From an uncultured Oscillibacter sp. (GTDB taxonomy: Bacteria > Bacillota > Clostridia > Oscillospirales > Oscillospiraceae), in NCBI GenBank assembly GCA_910588175.1, contig CAJUQQ010000042.1, positions 1 through 16,716 on the forward strand: a DNA stretch of 16,716 nt, written 5' to 3'. The first letter of the stretch is position 1. Each line of letters starts with the position of its first letter. The notes under the pieces are model-generated. The model made no database searches and was not told the DNA's origin. It was given only the letters and a program-made list of their open reading frames with translations. Shown one piece after another: positions 13,550 through 16,716 of the stretch. Made by a program: the position numbers and the translations under genes.

Positions 13550-15625
13550 ATGAAACAAAAGAGCCGGTTTTTAGCCTTCCTGTTGGCGCTGGGCCTCTTG
13601 GCCAGTCTTGCCGTAACACCCGCCGCCGCGGCGAGTTTGTCGGAGCTTCAAAGCGCGGTAGACACAGCGCAGGCGGAGCTGACAGATGCGCAAACAGCAT
13701 TGGACAACGCAAAGGACGCGTTTGATAGCGCGAAAGCCGCTGTAAAAGATGCGGAGGATGCAGTGGATGAAGCGAACAGAGCTGTGGGCGAAAAGGATAC
13801 CGCATTAGAAAACTTAAAACGACGGGCAGAGGAAGCAACAGAGGAGGCTGAAAGGACTGAGTTAGAGGCGCAAATACCTGCTGCGGAAACTGCCCTTGAA
13901 CAAGCGAAAACAGAAGCAGCAAACAAAAAAGCGGCATTAGATGCTGTGAAAAACCAGGTGGGATTAGAAGAAAAACAGACCGCATTTGAGTTGGCGGAGA
14001 AAACCGTAGAAGAAAAGCAGAAGAAGCTGAACGATGCAAAAGCTGCTTTAGAGGAGGAAAAGAATAATCAGGCCAACCAGAATCCTCCCGCCGTTCCCAC
14101 CGGCAGCGACCTCTCCTGGCCGTCCTCCGTGGACTTCGGCAAGCTGGGAAAGGGGACCACCAGCGACCTGACCCGTACATTCACCATCACAAACCGCACC
14201 AGCTATGACATGGTTCTCAGCGCCTCTTCGGTCAGCGGATACACCATTTCCGGGGCCTCCGGCACCCTGGCCGCGAACAGCTCCACCACCGTCACCGTGC
14301 GGTTGGACAGCACCAGCAAAACCGGAAGGTACAACGGGACGCTGACGGTCAACGCGTCCTTTGTCAACGGCACCGGCGGCTATTATCCCTTCACAATCGC
14401 GATCTACGCCGAGGTGGTGGAAGCGGGCTACTCCCTTACCGTCAGCCCCACGACCAAGGACTTCGGCAAGCTGGCGGAGGGCTATGAGGAAAAAACCGCC
14501 AAGGACGCCGCCGTCACCGTTACCCTGGAAAACAAAGGCGCTTCCAGCGTGCAGATGAACGGGGTGAAAGGCAATGACCACTTCACGGTCACCGCTGTGG
14601 CAAACGAGTATATCACCCTGAAATCCGGCGAGAAAACCGATTACAAGATTGCCCCCAAGCACGGCCTTGCCGTGGGGTCTTATACGGACACCATTACCTT
14701 CCGGACCCAGGAAGGGGCCACGGTCAGCTTCAAGGCCACCGTGGTGGTGGAGAAGAAGCTGGCCCCCCTGACCGTGGAGCCCGCCGCGCTGAATTTCGGC
14801 ACCGTGGAGGAGGGCTACACCGCCCCCAGCTACCAGACGGTTACCGTCAAAAACAACACCGACCGGGCCATCATACTGACGCAGCCCTCCTCGTACAGTT
14901 ATGAGATCAGCACCCTGTCCCAGACGGCCCTGGCCGCCGGCGGCAGCGCCACGTTCAGCATCCGTCCCCGGACGGGCCTTCCGGCGAGTCAGTACGGCGG
15001 CGTGGTTGAGATCACCGGCGGCGGAGAGAAGGCGAGCTTGAACGTGCAGTTTTCCGTCAGCCGTCCCGCCGGACCCTCCAGCTTCAACGACGTAGCGGCG
15101 GGCAGCACCTTTGCCGCCGATATCGCCTATGTCAGCCAGAAGGGCCTGATGGGCGGCGTGGGCAACGGGAATTTCAATCCCCAGGCCCCCATTACCCGGG
15201 GACAGTTGGTGACCATCCTCTACCGGCTGGAGGGTCAGCCCGCCGTCAGCGGCCTGGGATTCAGCGACGTAGCCGCCGGCTCTTACTGCGAGAAGGCGGT
15301 GAAATGGGCCGCCGCCACCGGCATTACCAACGGCGGAACGGACGGCCTCTTTAAGCCCAACGCCTCCATTACCCGGGAACAGATGGCCACCTTCCTGTAC
15401 CGCTATAACCAGCACAAGGGCTATTTCGCCATGAAGCTGGCGGATCTGAGCACCTTCCCCGACGCGTCTTCCATCGCCTCCTACGCCAAGGACGCTATGT
15501 CTTGGGCCAACGGCTCTGGCCTGATCAACGGCACCGGCGAAGGACGGTTGAACCCCTCCGGAGGAGCCACCCGGGGACAGGCGGCGGCGATTCTCCACCG
15601 CTACTGCGTCAGCATCGGCCAGTAA
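13550..15625 (+). CDS. secreted SLH-domain protein with coiled coil and Ig-like repeats
   Basis: A 691-residue surface protein. The signal peptide (MKQKSRFLAFLLALGLLASL then AVTPAAAA) is probably cut near residue 27. Residues 29-175 form a long Ala/Glu/Lys-rich coiled coil with heptads (DAQTALDNAKDAFDSAKAA). Three related Ig-like beta domains follow at about 187-291, 295-400 and 405-504, each opening with a variant of DFGKLGKG, DFGKLAEGYEE or NFGTVEEGYTA. Three SLH domains (about 511-563, 570-622, 633-688) end the protein, with motifs SFNDVAAGSTF, GFSDVAAGSYC and ITREQMATFLYRYN. SLH domains bind pyruvylated cell-wall polysaccharide, so the protein is wall-anchored by its C terminus. The ribosome site is weak (GGA 6 nt before ATG). 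The coiled-coil part uses different codons from the rest (frequent TTA, GCA, AAA). Function beyond surface anchoring and display is unknown. Confidence 0.9.
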   Translation: MKQKSRFLAFLLALGLLASLAVTPAAAASLSELQSAVDTAQAELTDAQTALDNAKDAFDSAKAAVKDAEDAVDEANRAVGEKDTALENLKRRAEEATEEAERTELEAQIPAAETALEQAKTEAANKKAALDAVKNQVGLEEKQTAFELAEKTVEEKQKKLNDAKAALEEEKNNQANQNPPAVPTGSDLSWPSSVDFGKLGKGTTSDLTRTFTITNRTSYDMVLSASSVSGYTISGASGTLAANSSTTVTVRLDSTSKTGRYNGTLTVNASFVNGTGGYYPFTIAIYAEVVEAGYSLTVSPTTKDFGKLAEGYEEKTAKDAAVTVTLENKGASSVQMNGVKGNDHFTVTAVANEYITLKSGEKTDYKIAPKHGLAVGSYTDTITFRTQEGATVSFKATVVVEKKLAPLTVEPAALNFGTVEEGYTAPSYQTVTVKNNTDRAIILTQPSSYSYEISTLSQTALAAGGSATFSIRPRTGLPASQYGGVVEITGGGEKASLNVQFSVSRPAGPSSFNDVAAGSTFAADIAYVSQKGLMGGVGNGNFNPQAPITRGQLVTILYRLEGQPAVSGLGFSDVAAGSYCEKAVKWAAATGITNGGTDGLFKPNASITREQMATFLYRYNQHKGYFAMKLADLSTFPDASSIASYAKDAMSWANGSGLINGTGEGRLNPSGGATRGQAAAILHRYCVSIGQ

Positions 15626-15643
15626 AAAACCCGCGAAAGAACA

Positions 15644-15678
15644 AAAGCCTCCGGGACCGAATCGGTCCCGGAGGCTTT
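15644..15678. terminator. perfect bidirectional terminator between convergent genes
   Basis: AAAGCCTCCGGGACCGA (15644-15660) and TCGGTCCCGGAGGCTTT (15662-15678) are exact reverse complements over 17 bp. The plus strand continues CCATTTTC and the minus strand TGTTCTTTC after the AAA/TTT ends. It lies 18 nt after the SLH gene stop and 14 nt from the stop of the convergent VanX-like gene, so it can serve both. Confidence 0.9.
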
Positions 15679-15692
15679 CCATTTTCGAAGAA

Positions 15693-16716
15693 TCAGGGGA
15701 CATCCGGAACATAGCCATCCCGGTCCGCGGTATAGCGCTTCCCGTCTACGGTAAAGACGGTGTCCCGCAAGACGCTGCCGTCCTCATTCCGGTAACGCCA
15801 GCCCCGGCCGTCCCGGGTCCAGCCTTTCAGGTCCACGCCTTTAAAAAGGTAACTGGTCAGGCCGATGGCCTCCCGGGTCTCATCGTCCTGGAAGTGCCAC
15901 CACTCGGAGCTGAGGCCCCGCATTCCGCTTCCGGTCATGTAGGTTTCCAGCCGCTTGGCGTTGTCGTTGTTCAGATAGGCGGCGGAGTACCAGCTCAGGT
16001 CGTGGATGGCGCTCTGCATCTCCAGCTCCCCGCCGCCGGTTTCCTCCAGGGTCAAATCCAGGGCGATGCCCCGGTTGTGGGCGGAGGTCACCTTGGCCAG
16101 GAAGCTGCCCAGGCTGAACCGCCCATTGTTTGTCATGATCTGGAAATAGGTCTCATAGTCCGGCGCTTCCTCCCCTTCGGGGTCCGCCTCCTGAGTCTCC
16201 TCCTGGGGGTCCGGCTGGGTCTCGGGCGGTGTTTCCGTCTGCGGCTCCGGTTCTGGCTGAGGAGCGGGCTCTGTCTGAGGTTCGGGCTGAGGCTCCGGCT
16301 GTGCATCAGGCTGAGGCTCCGGTGGAGTCTCGGACGCCAGGCTGCCTTCGCCCTCCTCCGGCAGGGTGAAGAAGGGCTGAGAGGGGTCCAATATGTCTTC
16401 CGGCGCTTCCGGCACAACCTCGCCGGGCGTCAGGCCGTCCTCAGAGGGTGGGAGCTCCTCCGCCTGACGCTGGGCCAGGTCTTCCCGGCTGATCTTTTCC
16501 TCCGTCTCCGGGTCCAGCAAAAGCCCGTCCGCCAGGTCCACCTCCCAGCCGGTGACGGGGTCCAGGACCCTGGGGTCCTCGTTCCCGGCCAGGGGTTGGC
16601 CTTCCGCGTCCTCATCGCTGTATACCAGGGCGGCCCAGTCCAGCTGGGCGGCGGTGGTGTCGTAGAGGAAGCGGGTGGCCTCGTTGGGGCGGAAGGCCTC
16701 GTAGATTTTCAGGCGG
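15693..16716 (-). CDS. VanX-like D-Ala-D-Ala dipeptidase with Pro-rich insert and cell-wall-binding repeat (5' end beyond right edge)
   Basis: The frame stays open to the right edge, so the N terminus is missing; 341 codons are visible. Zinc dipeptidase (M15D, VanX) motifs are present: RLKIYEAFRPNEATRFLYD at the edge (Arg equivalent to VanX Arg71), then TSAHNRGIALDLTL (zinc His and Asp) and LSSEWWHFQDDE (catalytic Glu and zinc His). Between the Arg and the first His lie about 200 residues instead of about 45. That segment is an acidic stretch with a Pro/Glu/Gln/Thr repeat region encoded around 16180-16330 (units such as PEPQ, TEPAPQ). The C terminus after EWWH resembles one cell-wall-binding repeat (GWTRDGRGWRYRNEDGS, then DGKRYTADRDGYV). 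The likely role is cleavage of D-Ala-D-Ala or a related murein dipeptide at the cell surface. The GTG at 16541 is an internal Val codon, not the start. It converges with the SLH gene. Confidence 0.87.
   Translation of the reverse strand, partial: RLKIYEAFRPNEATRFLYDTTAAQLDWAALVYSDEDAEGQPLAGNEDPRVLDPVTGWEVDLADGLLLDPETEEKISREDLAQRQAEELPPSEDGLTPGEVVPEAPEDILDPSQPFFTLPEEGEGSLASETPPEPQPDAQPEPQPEPQTEPAPQPEPEPQTETPPETQPDPQEETQEADPEGEEAPDYETYFQIMTNNGRFSLGSFLAKVTSAHNRGIALDLTLEETGGGELEMQSAIHDLSWYSAAYLNNDNAKRLETYMTGSGMRGLSSEWWHFQDDETREAIGLTSYLFKGVDLKGWTRDGRGWRYRNEDGSVLRDTVFTVDGKRYTADRDGYVPDVP

Noticed and set aside
14048..15718. Minus-strand frame of 556 codons opposite the SLH gene
   Set aside because: Antisense to a protein with signal peptide, Ig-like and SLH domains; translation is Gly/Ala/Arg shadow sequence.
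16180..16330. CRISPR-like or tandem DNA repeat array
   Set aside because: The repetition is in-frame coding for PEPQ-type residues, with irregular unit length and no spacer pattern.
15693..16541. Complete 282-residue gene starting at GTG 16541
   Set aside because: The frame is open to the right edge and the upstream codons encode the expected VanX Arg motif, so the GTG is an internal Val.

Overview
The window looks like chromosome of a GC-rich, low-motility-type gut Clostridia (Oscillospiraceae / Flavonifractor-Lawsonibacter-like). This is inferred from strong AGGAGG ribosome sites, GC-rich codon use, an SLH-domain surface protein, a VanX-like peptidase with a cell-wall-binding repeat, and GlcNAc catabolism genes. 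No rRNA, tRNA, CRISPR array or insertion sequence is visible. The taxon is an inference, not a match.

Left and centre (1-13092, all minus strand). Transcription appears to start in the AT-rich gap near 13160-13200 and runs leftwards. The first block is class II aldolase-like, PPi-type phosphofructokinase-like, triosephosphate isomerase-like, LarA-like (nickel-pincer racemase superfamily), then permease, ATPase and lipoprotein of an SsuABC/NMT1-type ABC importer. The first four genes are packed with 1-nt overlap or 5-6 nt gaps. A long terminator hairpin (5622-5667) follows the lipoprotein gene. It sits directly against the ribosome site of the second block: DUF4838/GH163-like glycosidase, NagB-like deaminase, NagA deacetylase, ROK regulator and a TauE/SafE permease cut by the left edge.

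Right (13093-16716). A 457-nt AT-rich intergenic region carries divergent promoter candidates, a palindrome over one -35 box and a strong terminator-like hairpin facing left with no obvious gene before it. Then comes a plus-strand secreted SLH protein (coiled coil, three Ig-like repeats, three SLH domains). After a perfect bidirectional terminator there is a minus-strand VanX-like D-Ala-D-Ala dipeptidase, cut by the right edge, with an unusual Pro/Glu/Gln-rich insert.

How the genes may work together: NagA and NagB would turn GlcNAc-6-P into fructose-6-P, which PFK, aldolase and TIM would take to triose phosphates. However, TIM, NagB, LarA and PFK all depart from the canonical residues at key sites. 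The leftward cluster may therefore be a parallel glycolysis-like pathway for a non-standard substrate, perhaps an amino sugar or sulfonate derivative brought in by the SsuABC-type importer. That is the most interesting hypothesis here, and it is unproven.
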